Of a stretch of 63,595 nucleotides of DNA, positions 36,668 to 45,751 are shown one piece after another. The translations under genes were made by a program, and so were the position numbers. The stretch lies in NCBI GenBank assembly GCA_014378765.1, contig JACMNA010000114.1, positions 1 through 63,595 on the forward strand, given 5' to 3'. The notes below the pieces were generated by a model. That model was given only the letters and a program-made list of their open reading frames with translations. It did no database searches and was not told the origin of the DNA. Source of the stretch: Bdellovibrio sp. (GTDB lineage Bacteria > Bdellovibrionota > Bdellovibrionia > Bdellovibrionales > Bdellovibrionaceae). Within the stretch, counting starts at the first letter, position 1. The number at the start of each line of letters is the position of its first letter.

Positions 36668-37693
36668 TTAATATCTCCAATAAACTTCAAAGAAACCGTA
36701 GTAGCCATCTTTTGGATCAAGCTTCAGTTTGGTAATATCGGCCGAGTTGATCGAAATTTGAGTGTGCACGCGATTTATAATCCAAATATAAGAGACGAAT
36801 CCCCCCAGAGCCTTTTTTTCGAAATTATAATTGGGTCCTAGTAACACCCGATTCCAATCTTGCAAGATGACCTCGTAACCAGACTGAAAAGTGCTGGATG
36901 TTAATGATTTGACGGCCGTGGCTTCCGCTGATTTTTCCCATTCAATAAGTCCAATACTAACGAACGTGTGCGTCAGTTGGGCGTCATTTGAAAGCGAGTC
37001 CCAATAAAGATTTAGATTCAGCGACGCTTGATTTTTTTGATTAATGTTCACGTAAGAAAGGCCCGAAGCCACCGTTGTAGATTCGGAGTCATACAAGCGC
37101 GCTTTAAAACTGGCATTGGGACCACCAAATAAATTTGCTGGGGCCAAAGTTCCGAGCGTCAACCAATTAGTAACGCCGTAGTAGACGTTACCAAAATAAT
37201 TGAACAGCACCTCGTTTTTATAAAGCGTTTGCGCCGTATCACCGATAACAAAGCCCTGGTAAACGAGCGGACGAAAACGAGCGGAAATATTTAATGAACT
37301 TTGTTTTATAATTAAATCAGTTGAACCAATGTAATCTGGATTTTCCGCCGTTAAGTCCATGCGTCTAACGATATCGCCCGTCTGAATAAAATAACGGCGC
37401 GATTGCCGAATAAGTCTAAGTCGAATTTCAAATTTACGCCCGGCAATAGCTTTAATTGAACTGACTTCTACAAATCCGATTACGCCTAATTTAGCATTCT
37501 TAGAAATGACTGGCAAAATTTCGCCTGGCTCCCAGTCGTCGCGTTCACTGATGGCCGTCATTTTCTGATGATCAACGAAACTGTCAATCAACGCCGCCCG
37601 ATAGTCGTCGTTAGCAAAACAAATCGCGGAAGTGGAAAGATTCCATAAAATAAAAATTAAGTAGAAGAAATTTTTGGATGAAAATTGACGCAT
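36668..37693 (-). CDS. Exported protein, probable beta-rich envelope protein
   Basis: 341 residues from the ATG at 37693, which overlaps the MFS stop by 37 nt; an upstream ATG at 37795 lies deeper in the MFS gene. Signal peptide ending AICFA. The C-terminal two thirds alternate polar and hydrophobic residues with many Tyr and Trp (VYYGVTNWLTLGTLAP, ASLNLNLYWDSLS) and end in EVYWRY, an aromatic C-terminus typical of outer-membrane barrels. No named family recognised. Confidence 0.75.
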   Translation of the reverse strand: MRQFSSKNFFYLIFILWNLSTSAICFANDDYRAALIDSFVDHQKMTAISERDDWEPGEILPVISKNAKLGVIGFVEVSSIKAIAGRKFEIRLRLIRQSRRYFIQTGDIVRRMDLTAENPDYIGSTDLIIKQSSLNISARFRPLVYQGFVIGDTAQTLYKNEVLFNYFGNVYYGVTNWLTLGTLAPANLFGGPNASFKARLYDSESTTVASGLSYVNINQKNQASLNLNLYWDSLSNDAQLTHTFVSIGLIEWEKSAEATAVKSLTSSTFQSGYEVILQDWNRVLLGPNYNFEKKALGGFVSYIWIINRVHTQISINSADITKLKLDPKDGYYGFFEVYWRY

Positions 37694-38808
37694 ACTAAAG
37701 ATAATAATAACGAAACAATTGCAACTCCGAAAGCATAAAATAAGCCGTAACGGTCCGTAAGAAAACCCACTCCCATGTGCATAGTAATCACGCATAAGCT
37801 TTGAAAGCTAATGGCAAAAGTAATAAATTTCCTTTTATCGACGCCAGTTAGATCTGAAATGTAGGCCACCGAAATCGGATAAAACGGCGCCATGGCTAAT
37901 CCTACGACTGTTAGCAGAAACGGATGAACCCATAGACCAAAACCTAAAAATATTAGCGAAAGTATCAATGAAGCATTTAATTGCTGTTTCAAAGAGTAGG
38001 AAAATGTTTTAACGGCAAAAAGAATACGACCGATCAGCAAGAAAACAAAAAAGTAACTAACATAATTACTCGATTGTTCAAGGTTCATATTGAAGGCTGT
38101 GCGCATATACAGGGCCAATCGCGTGGCAACCATAATTTCGGCCGTCACGTAGAAAGCTAATATGCCACCGATGGCAAATAGCAAAGGGCGCGGGGCTTTA
38201 CGGCTTAATTGCGCTTGGCTGATTTGGTGAATTTCAAATGGCGTTAATGAATAAATAAATATTCCAGAAATTAAAACCAAAAAACAAATGGCGCTGGTTA
38301 CATAAAATGCACTTCGCCATGGGCCCAAAAGTTCGGGCGCACGCGAAGCTAATAAGGGCGCTAACAAGCTTGCAAATCCATAAATGCCATGCAAAGCCGA
38401 AAGATACTTGGGCTGCTTTTCGCTATCAATATTTTCGGCTACGATTAAGTTTTGCACCACCCCCATTAAGCCAAAACTAAATCCAAAAATAAGAGCGCTT
38501 AAAAGATAAAAAGTAAACGTTGGCGAAATCGCCATAAAAAAAAGACCGACCATCATTAAAAAAACCGACAATAATAATAACCGCGCTAACGTCATCTTGC
38601 GCATAAGCGGCGCGGTCACGATGTTTCCGAAAAGGGCGGCGGCCGAAGTGACGGCAAAGCTTAAAGAACCTTCTGAATTTGTTAACTTAAAAAAATTCAT
38701 TAAATCGGCGAATAGGGGGCCCCGAATATTATCTGCTAAACCCAGTACAAACATACTTAAGCAAGCAAATAACAAGGCGTATTTATAGCGTTCAATTTTA
38801 ATTAACAA
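37657..38808 (-). CDS. Major facilitator superfamily transporter
   Basis: 383 residues with about 12 hydrophobic helices. TTG start preceded by AGGTG, 12 nt after the lipoprotein stop. MFS-type features: an N-terminal half with APLMRKMTLARLLLLSVF (motif A-like loop), GFSFGLMGVVQN, and a C-terminal half with MAPFYPISVAYISDLTG, resembling sugar or fucose-permease-like proteins. Substrate unknown. It lies between an envelope lipoprotein and an exported barrel-like protein, perhaps moving the ligand those proteins handle. Confidence 0.85.
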   Translation of the reverse strand: MLIKIERYKYALLFACLSMFVLGLADNIRGPLFADLMNFFKLTNSEGSLSFAVTSAAALFGNIVTAPLMRKMTLARLLLLSVFLMMVGLFFMAISPTFTFYLLSALIFGFSFGLMGVVQNLIVAENIDSEKQPKYLSALHGIYGFASLLAPLLASRAPELLGPWRSAFYVTSAICFLVLISGIFIYSLTPFEIHQISQAQLSRKAPRPLLFAIGGILAFYVTAEIMVATRLALYMRTAFNMNLEQSSNYVSYFFVFLLIGRILFAVKTFSYSLKQQLNASLILSLIFLGFGLWVHPFLLTVVGLAMAPFYPISVAYISDLTGVDKRKFITFAISFQSLCVITMHMGVGFLTDRYGLFYAFGVAIVSLLLSLVCVNFHPKISST

Positions 38809-38820
38809 ATGTTTACACCT

Positions 38821-41217
38821 TTAACGTTTCTGATGTAAGCCTAACGCGTCTTTTAAAATTTTAAAAGTGTTTAAAATTTTACGTCGATCCACTTCTTTTT
38901 TGGCTGAAAAATCAATCAATGGCCTGAGCCTTTTGCTAAAGAAGCACGGAAAGCTAGCCAAATCTTTCTCGACTGGCTTATGTCCCTCAAATAGCAAAAA
39001 TACGAATGAATTTTTCACTAAGTCTTCTTCATCGTAACAACTGTAAACGATACGGGCCGCTCTAGAATTGAATTTGGTCAGTTGCTCTTGCGCTGATTCT
39101 TGGGCGTACTTACGCGCAAAAACCTTAAAACGCGGGTACGCTTCAAGAATCTCAGTGGTTGAAAATGTCCAATTACGGTCTTTATCATAGACGGCAAAAA
39201 TGGCCTCAATAAAATGAAGCATAATCGACATCGGTCGTAAGTCACCGGTTTCAATCTGAACGCCCTTGTACTTATCATCATTTCTAGTTAAATCCATAAG
39301 CGCCAAATAGAATTCTTTAAAATCTACTTCATTTAAGCGTTCCATGTACCCGGCCAGCCAAGACAAGTTTGAAAAATAATACTTAGCATTTTTTCGTAAC
39401 TCTTTTAAGGCACACTCTTCATTATTCCAAGGATTTCCGAAGGCATCAATTTCTTTTAAATTACAACCGGCGGCCGCGAAGCCACCGCGAATTTCTTTTA
39501 AAGTCTGACTGCCGGATACGATTATATTAATATATTGAACGGTTTCTAGGTAATTCAGTTTGCCATCGCCATCACCCGCGTAAGTTAATAAATCGGCCTG
39601 TTTAAAACTTTCCGACCCAGAGTTTATAGAACGTGGGTCAAGAAAGCGGGCCTCGTCACCGAAGCGTTTAAATTCTGCATACCATTGAACTAAACTTTCT
39701 TCGGTTAAGTAAGCCTGGCTTACTTCTTTGCTATTGGCGCCGGCCGGATTTTCTTTCGAGATTGGAGTGATTCCCCAGCCAATCATCAGTTCTCGCGCTA
39801 GCATTTTGCCGTAGAATCCGCGCGCTAAATCTTCCCAGCTTTGATCCCAAATTTCTTGATTAGCAGCGATGACCATTTTTTTAAAGCGGTAAACCACGGG
39901 TCTAGCTTGCAAGAATTCAAACCGGAGCTCATCAAAAGCCCGTAATATTTTATTTTGATCTTTATGATCAAAACCTTTTAATAAATTAGCTTCTTTGCTT
40001 GGATCAAAAGCCTTAATTTGGTTTTGCGCACCAACAATTGAAATGCGAATTGCCCCGTCCGTAATGTTATCAATAAATTTCATATAAAGCTTGTAGATCG
40101 CGACTTCACGTCGAACATTTACAAAGTGAAAATGCGTTAATTCACTTAATTTATTTACATCGCCCGTGCGGCCCGAATCAAACGCTCGCATCACAATCAA
40201 TTTATAAAAATCAACTAAAGTTTCACCTTTTACTTTTACGGATAAAACGCCCTGATTTGCAATTTCAAAGACCAACGGGTCAAATGTGTCTAACGCAATT
40301 GTTTTTTTGCTTTTATACTGAACCGAGTTTTCAAGCAAATTCAGCCAGCTTTCTAAATAATCAATTGAATCGGTCATGGCGGCCGGGGTTGAGATACCAA
40401 ATTTTACCGAGCCTTGTATTTGCAACGCGTATAATCTTAACACTTCCGTTAAATTATCGACAAATAGGCTGAAATCTTCATCGCTCTGTACCGCGACTTT
40501 GCCGATCAGCAAATTTCTAACCTTAGTGGCTAAATCTAAAAATTCGTTCTTATCACTGTCGACCACTTTAAGGTGCACTAACAAACGTTTGAAATCTTCA
40601 AATTGATAGTTTGAACGTGCGAACCGGGTCAATTTTAACATATTTTTTAAAGAAACGTTTAGTTGCGAAAAAGCTACGCGAAGATAGTCTTTCGCAAAAA
40701 CGTTGGCTGTTTTCACATCTTTTTTAAAATTAAAAACTTTCGCGTATGGCAACAGGGCTTTTACTTCGGGTTTAAGGGCCACTAGAAAAGCGCGTAATTG
40801 CGCTATCTCTAACTTCGTAATTTTTTGCGCACTGCCGCCTAGGATCGCGGTCTTAATAAGAACTAAGTCATTAGCCGCTTCACGTGAAATATCCGCATCC
40901 GACAAAAACTTCGTGAAAATTTCAAAAATTTCGTCCGTCGTGAATGCATCGGCTTCAGCTCGCCCTTCAACCCGAGTTTGAAACTCGTTAAGCGTGCTGT
41001 CCAAACATGTAAAAGTGTCATCTATTTCAGTTAACGTCGCTTCAGATCTTAAAAATGTTTTAAACTGGGTTGATACCGACTTGAGGCAGCTGATTGATTC
41101 TTTTTTCAATTCAACGGTATCTTTTTTTACGGGCTTACCGCGTAAGAAATCAGTACATGAAATTAAAGTTAAACTGAGTCCAATCGCCAGAACTGACTTC
41201 ATTTGCTTAGATATCAT
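38821..41217 (-). CDS. Large EF-hand-like lipoprotein (module copy 1)
   Basis: 798 residues from the ATG at 41217 with a GGAG site; type II signal peptide with lipobox LISC. The start lies 11 nt inside the upstream barrel gene. Mostly helical with repeated TTDEIFEIF-like and KITKLEIAQL segments. Two EF-hand-like loops: residues about 546-557 (GDGDGKLNYLE, position 1 not acidic) and 678-689 (DKDRNWTFSTTE, canonical 1,3,5,9,12 pattern); a third at DSDKNEFLD is degenerate. Paralogous to the lipoprotein at 49306-52299, aligned in the N-terminal and C-terminal thirds. Predicted calcium-binding envelope protein of unknown role. Confidence 0.84.
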   Translation of the reverse strand: MISKQMKSVLAIGLSLTLISCTDFLRGKPVKKDTVELKKESISCLKSVSTQFKTFLRSEATLTEIDDTFTCLDSTLNEFQTRVEGRAEADAFTTDEIFEIFTKFLSDADISREAANDLVLIKTAILGGSAQKITKLEIAQLRAFLVALKPEVKALLPYAKVFNFKKDVKTANVFAKDYLRVAFSQLNVSLKNMLKLTRFARSNYQFEDFKRLLVHLKVVDSDKNEFLDLATKVRNLLIGKVAVQSDEDFSLFVDNLTEVLRLYALQIQGSVKFGISTPAAMTDSIDYLESWLNLLENSVQYKSKKTIALDTFDPLVFEIANQGVLSVKVKGETLVDFYKLIVMRAFDSGRTGDVNKLSELTHFHFVNVRREVAIYKLYMKFIDNITDGAIRISIVGAQNQIKAFDPSKEANLLKGFDHKDQNKILRAFDELRFEFLQARPVVYRFKKMVIAANQEIWDQSWEDLARGFYGKMLARELMIGWGITPISKENPAGANSKEVSQAYLTEESLVQWYAEFKRFGDEARFLDPRSINSGSESFKQADLLTYAGDGDGKLNYLETVQYINIIVSGSQTLKEIRGGFAAAGCNLKEIDAFGNPWNNEECALKELRKNAKYYFSNLSWLAGYMERLNEVDFKEFYLALMDLTRNDDKYKGVQIETGDLRPMSIMLHFIEAIFAVYDKDRNWTFSTTEILEAYPRFKVFARKYAQESAQEQLTKFNSRAARIVYSCYDEEDLVKNSFVFLLFEGHKPVEKDLASFPCFFSKRLRPLIDFSAKKEVDRRKILNTFKILKDALGLHQKR

Positions 41218-42526
41218 AACCCGCTCCAATCCACATTTGATCTACATTTCGGTAAGAACCCATATTCGAAGTTGTTTGCTCGGCCGTCTCAATCAGAATA
41301 ATATCGGCCCAAAAAGACCACGGACTTTTTGTTAATATTTTATTTTTAATACGCAGCTCGGTGAATTCGTCTTTTGTGCTTTGCCGCAGCTGGACCGTGC
41401 TATCGATTAGCATCTTTTTAAAATAAATATCGCGGTACCCCACTTGATACTGAATCGCCTGTCTAAATAAAAAACGTTGCGTGGGTGAGACGCTAAAATT
41501 TGTGACGTCGGGGCCGGTCTGCTTTACTTCGCCGCCGGTTGTGTCTAAATACGATAATGAAAATGTGAAAGGTCTGTAGCGGTAAACTAACTTTGGACCC
41601 CAGCTTAAACTATCGGTAAATACCGGAGAATTGTATCCCGCATCAAATGTGGGAGTTTGCGGTTTCGTTAAAAGGGCTGCGACTTGTACCAGGCCCCACT
41701 CTTCGCGGTAACCTAGATCAGCCGAGAAAATATTTTCATAATAAGTTTTAGGAACCACATCAATGCGCACATCCGTAATAACGTGCGTGGCCTTATAACC
41801 TAATGCCAGTTGATGAGACGGCTTGTAAGCCCCTGCAATGTTAGTGAAGAAACCGTTTCTGTCACCCACTCGAATTTGCGCGGCATAAACTTGTTGAAAA
41901 ACTACGTCGCTGGTTTCAGGTTTATGAATTTCATAATTAAGTGGAAACAGCTGACCTTGAATTGACACATTTTTAGGTGGATTTGGAAACCACGGGTTGC
42001 TACTTTGAAAGCGACCCTCTTTAAGCTCATAACCGGGCCCCTGATCAGGAACAAAAACCGGTGAAGCAAACAAAGACAGTCCCCAAATCGAAATATTTTT
42101 TTCCCATAAAAGACCGGTCAGGCCTTGGTTTTCGGGACTAAGGGGACTCCACCGAAATTGGGGCTGGTAAAATCCTAAGTTCCAGTCGGAATCAAGCGAA
42201 GACCAATTATACAATTTTCGGCCTAAGTGCAATGATGATTCGTAATCGATTTTGAACGTAAAATAAATTTCACGGATATCTAAATAACTTAATAACGAAT
42301 TTCCGAGTGCATACACGCCGGTTAGATTAAGCATAAATAATTCGGGTTTTTTCGGATCTGATAAAAGCGTTGCGCCCATAAATGTGTAATTTTTTTTGTC
42401 GGTGGTTTCGTAATCAGCACTAATAAATGAAAGATTATCTACACGTAAAACGGTCTTCATCTCAGAATGAGACACCGAACAAAACGCTAAGATGATTAAA
42501 ACGAAAACAGATTTGGTAATCTTCAT
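41207..42526 (-). CDS. Predicted outer-membrane beta-barrel (module copy 1)
   Basis: 439 residues with a signal peptide (ending SHSE). Long alternation of aromatic and small residues, strand-like blocks (FTFKIDYESSLHLGRKLY; LVQVAALLTKPQ; YRPFTFSLSYLD), and a C-terminal strand ending GAGYDI. Directly upstream of, and overlapping, the EF-hand-like lipoprotein. The pair recurs at 49306-53725 with another barrel, suggesting barrel and lipoprotein assemble. Barrel identity is from pattern, not a recognised family. Confidence 0.78.
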   Translation of the reverse strand: MKITKSVFVLIILAFCSVSHSEMKTVLRVDNLSFISADYETTDKKNYTFMGATLLSDPKKPELFMLNLTGVYALGNSLLSYLDIREIYFTFKIDYESSLHLGRKLYNWSSLDSDWNLGFYQPQFRWSPLSPENQGLTGLLWEKNISIWGLSLFASPVFVPDQGPGYELKEGRFQSSNPWFPNPPKNVSIQGQLFPLNYEIHKPETSDVVFQQVYAAQIRVGDRNGFFTNIAGAYKPSHQLALGYKATHVITDVRIDVVPKTYYENIFSADLGYREEWGLVQVAALLTKPQTPTFDAGYNSPVFTDSLSWGPKLVYRYRPFTFSLSYLDTTGGEVKQTGPDVTNFSVSPTQRFLFRQAIQYQVGYRDIYFKKMLIDSTVQLRQSTKDEFTELRIKNKILTKSPWSFWADIILIETAEQTTSNMGSYRNVDQMWIGAGYDI

Positions 42527-42668
42527 ACAATGAATCCATACAAGCCCTATGCCTTAGAAAAAGCACGGTAGCGGCTCTATTTGATTTAATAGACATTTAG
42601 GGGCCTAGAGAAGGCAATCTGGTGCTAAACCTAGACACTTGCCAGATTTTGTAAATATCATGTTAAAT

Positions 42669-43682
42669 ATGAAAGTTCTGGTCATTCGATTTTCTAGCAT
42701 TGGCGACCTTACCCAAGCACTCAGTATTCCAAGTCTGATAAAGACTTATAAGCCTGAGGCCGAAATTCATTTTGTTACGCGCCAAGATTTATCAATGCTA
42801 ACTAAAAATAACCCAAACATTGATCGCGTGTGGACCCTTGATCGGCATAATGGCATTCGCGGATTACTTAAATTAATTTCTGAACTTCGCAAAGAAAACT
42901 TCACGCATCTTTACGATGCCCATAATAATTTACGTTCGCTGATCATGCGAACTTTACTTTTCGTTCCGAAGACCGTGGTTAGACCGATGATGCGAATTAA
43001 AAGATTCTTACTGATTCGGTTTCATAAAAATTTATTTGAAAAACCATTTTCGGGCCAGCGTGACTTGTTAAAACCGCTTGAAAAATGGGGCTTTAAATTT
43101 TTTCTTCCGCCAGCGCCGCAACTTTTTTTGTCAACGGGCGCGCGTAACTACGCTGAAAATATTTTGAACCAGCACCAAATTAAAAATCCAATTGTTTTAG
43201 CGCCTTCTGCCTCTTTTGCTCTTAAACGCTGGCCGCTTGAATACTGGCACGAATTAATTAGAAAATTTCCCGACCAAAAATTTATCGTTTTAGCTGGCCC
43301 CAGTGACACCTTTACCGCCGAACTTTCAATTTATCCGAACGTACTTGACCTGACCGGAAAAACAGATTTAGACCAATCGGCGGCGATAATTGAAAAGGCC
43401 ATTTTAGTTATCAGTAACGACACCGGGCTACTGCATTTTGCCGAGCAATTGGGCCGCCCGGCCATCGCTTTTATGGGGCCGGCACCCTTTGGTTTTCCGT
43501 CACGCCCCTCGACCCAAATATTAGAACGACCGTTGTACTGTCGCCCGTGCAGCAAACACGGCCAAGGCCCGTGTATAAATCCAAATTTTCACGAATGTTT
43601 ACGGTCTATTTCTCCCGATGAAGTGGCGGCAAAAGTGCTTGTACAAATTAAACTAATTAATGTAGCGAATTTACCTCTGTGA
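42669..43682 (+). CDS. Glycosyltransferase family 9 (heptosyltransferase-like)
   Basis: 337 residues from the ATG at 42669 (start of MKVLVIRFSSIGDLTQAL, the family N-terminus). GT9 features: RFSSIGD, FVTRQDLSMLT, VLAPSASFALKRWPLEYW, and the ADP-heptose site ISNDTGLLHFAEQLGRPAIA. Adds heptose to the inner LPS core. Its stop overlaps the GTG start of the Kdo transferase, so the two are an LPS core operon. Confidence 0.88.
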   Translation: MKVLVIRFSSIGDLTQALSIPSLIKTYKPEAEIHFVTRQDLSMLTKNNPNIDRVWTLDRHNGIRGLLKLISELRKENFTHLYDAHNNLRSLIMRTLLFVPKTVVRPMMRIKRFLLIRFHKNLFEKPFSGQRDLLKPLEKWGFKFFLPPAPQLFLSTGARNYAENILNQHQIKNPIVLAPSASFALKRWPLEYWHELIRKFPDQKFIVLAGPSDTFTAELSIYPNVLDLTGKTDLDQSAAIIEKAILVISNDTGLLHFAEQLGRPAIAFMGPAPFGFPSRPSTQILERPLYCRPCSKHGQGPCINPNFHECLRSISPDEVAAKVLVQIKLINVANLPL

Positions 43683-44920
43683 TTTTCATTTATCGCTTTT
43701 TTTATTTTATTTTAAAAATTATTATAACTACACTTAGGCCCCTATTACCGGAAAAATTAAATGCGTGGGTGCACTTGAGAAATCGTGCTTGCGAGTCTCT
43801 GCCCGTCGGTCCTAAAAGTTTTTGGTTTCATGCGGCCAGTGGAGAAATCGAATATGTTAAATCAATTATTTTACGCTTGCGAAAAGATTATCCGAGCTGC
43901 CGAATCATTGTAACGTACTCATCGCCTTCGGCCGAAAAACTATTTACGAACGTTGTTTCGGCCGTTGATTTTTTTATTCCCATCCCCTGGGATCAGCCGA
44001 CGGCTTTGCATGCACTTATCAAAAAAATAAGTCCACAAATTCTCATTATTTCCCGCACTGACTTTTGGCCCGAAATGATTTATCAAGCCCAAATCAAAAG
44101 CATTCCGATTGCCATTGTTTCCTACTACGCAGCATTAACAACAATCAAATCCGTTTTGTATCGATGGTTATTAAAATCGGTTCGTTATATTTCGTGCGTA
44201 GATCAAGGCCAGGCCAACGAATTAAAAATTCTTTTGCCGCAAGTTGATTTGATTCACGCTGATGGCGATACACGTTTCGACCAGGTTTTTTGGCGCCTGG
44301 CACAGCCCTCAGGCGTGAAAATTACCTCTTCATCGCCGCTGTTTGTTTGTGGATCAACCTGGAAAGAAGATGAATTTCATTTACAGGCTATTTATTCGCA
44401 AATTAGAAAAATGAATTTCCGAATTGTCTTAAGTCCGCATGAAGTGGCAACCGAAAACATTCAGCGCCTAGCACAATATTTAGAAACGCGCGCTTTTACC
44501 TATACGCTTTTATCTTCTTATATGCAGACGAATCATGAATTAACGACCGATTTTCTAATTGTCGATCGAATTGGCTACTTAGCTGATATTTATCGTTACG
44601 CCGAGATTGCATTTGTCGGGGGTTCTTTTAAAGATAAAGTTCACTCGGTGATGGAACCACTTTGCAGTGGACTGCCCGTAATTGTGGGCCCCCATTTTCA
44701 TAATAATCCTGAAGCTAATAAATATCAAAATGCCCTGGCCCCAAGGCTTATTTACCGCGCGCAAAATTCCGAAGACATTCTTGAAGCATTTGAAAAAATT
44801 AAAGCTGAAAAGCAAGGTTTGAAAGAAAAGATAATTGCGATCGTATCCGAAAATAAAAATTCAACCGAAAAAATTGTCCACACACTTATAAACAACGTTC
44901 TAAAAAAAGCAAATTTCTAA
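43679..44920 (+). CDS. waaA: 3-deoxy-D-manno-octulosonic acid (Kdo) transferase
   Basis: 413 residues, GTG start overlapping the preceding TGA. N-terminal membrane-anchoring helix, then GT-B domains with FHAASGEIEYVKS, TYSSPSAEKLF, GDTRFDQV, and the C-terminal FVGGSFKDKVHSVMEPLCSGLPVIVGP. Attaches Kdo to lipid A at the inner membrane face. The 3' end overlaps the BtuF-like gene on the opposite strand by 35 bp, a convergent overlap. Confidence 0.92.
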   Translation: MIFIYRFFYFILKIIITTLRPLLPEKLNAWVHLRNRACESLPVGPKSFWFHAASGEIEYVKSIILRLRKDYPSCRIIVTYSSPSAEKLFTNVVSAVDFFIPIPWDQPTALHALIKKISPQILIISRTDFWPEMIYQAQIKSIPIAIVSYYAALTTIKSVLYRWLLKSVRYISCVDQGQANELKILLPQVDLIHADGDTRFDQVFWRLAQPSGVKITSSSPLFVCGSTWKEDEFHLQAIYSQIRKMNFRIVLSPHEVATENIQRLAQYLETRAFTYTLLSSYMQTNHELTTDFLIVDRIGYLADIYRYAEIAFVGGSFKDKVHSVMEPLCSGLPVIVGPHFHNNPEANKYQNALAPRLIYRAQNSEDILEAFEKIKAEKQGLKEKIIAIVSENKNSTEKIVHTLINNVLKKANF

Positions 44921-45620
44921 TTCCGTACCACGACATTTTTTCACCATCAACGACAACGCCCTTAAAGCCTTCCGCAATTAACTTTTTATAGTCCTTTTCA
45001 AACGGAAAGGGTTCAGAGGAAAAAAGGCAGAAACTTTTCTTTAGTTCTGATTCATCTACTTCGGGGTAAAGTTCAGTGCGGGTCACGATCAACCCGCCCC
45101 GTTTCAAGCTATCGGCAATAAAAGTTTTTTGGCCTATCACCATCCAAGGTTTTCGCCAAATGACGTAGTCGATCTTCTTAACTGGTTCTGTCGGCCATTC
45201 ACCTTGCAATGTGATTTCGCGTCGAAACCTCAGCGGATCGCTGTTTGGTAGCTGGCGATAGCGGGTCGCCCAGTCACCCATTTGCGGTTGATTTAAGACC
45301 GCGCCCAGTTTTGCTAAAAAGACCGCTGCAGACATTCCGTCGGTTACGTTTGAAATTAGCAACGGAATTTTTGCAAGTTGCAGTTGTTCCGCCATTGCAA
45401 ATGTATTTTCTTGTTCGTCTAAAATTACAAAATCGGGCTTCAGTTCTAACACCTTCGCGATATTTAAATTCTTTGTACCACCAACGCTCGGAATACGGGC
45501 AACGGCGTTTGCCGGATGAATACAAAACCGGGTGCGACCCACCACACAAACGCCCGCTTCAATCAGCGTTTCGGTCCACGACGGAACTAAGCTAATAACT
45601 CGAAACCCTTTAAAGCTCAT
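44886..45620 (-). CDS. BtuF-like metal/cobalamin-binding fold protein without signal peptide
   Basis: 244 residues from the second ATG. Helical-backbone substrate-binding fold of the BtuF/FecB type: VISLVPSWTETLIEAG, VGRTRFCIHP, SVGGTKNLNIAKVLELKPDFVI, WMVIGQKTFIADSL. A signal peptide is absent, so unlike classic binding proteins it should stay in the cytoplasm. No ABC transporter genes are adjacent. Its substrate is not evident; a cytosolic sensor or binder is a guess. Confidence 0.78.
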   Translation of the reverse strand: MSFKGFRVISLVPSWTETLIEAGVCVVGRTRFCIHPANAVARIPSVGGTKNLNIAKVLELKPDFVILDEQENTFAMAEQLQLAKIPLLISNVTDGMSAAVFLAKLGAVLNQPQMGDWATRYRQLPNSDPLRFRREITLQGEWPTEPVKKIDYVIWRKPWMVIGQKTFIADSLKRGGLIVTRTELYPEVDESELKKSFCLFSSEPFPFEKDYKKLIAEGFKGVVVDGEKMSWYGIRNLLFLERCL

Positions 45621-45663
45621 CAACCAATCGTGTCAAAAGACTGTTAGTTGAGTCAACCTTCAC

Positions 45664-45730
45664 GGTCGAGTAAGCTCGACAAATATAACGGTCGAGTAAG
45701 TTCGACGAATAGAGCAGTCGAGTAAGCTGC
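45664..45730. repeat. Three 26-bp stem-loop repeats
   Basis: Units start at 45664, 45690 and 45716, sharing GTCGAGTAAGNTCGAC. The first is a perfect palindrome GTCGAG-TAAG-CTCGAC, the second has one wobble, the third re-forms a stem as AGCAG...CTGCT. They lie in the 131-bp gap immediately ahead of the 45752 gene, in a position suited to operator or RNA-regulatory function. Confidence 0.85.
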
Positions 45731-45751
45731 TTTAAAATAAAAGGAATTCGC

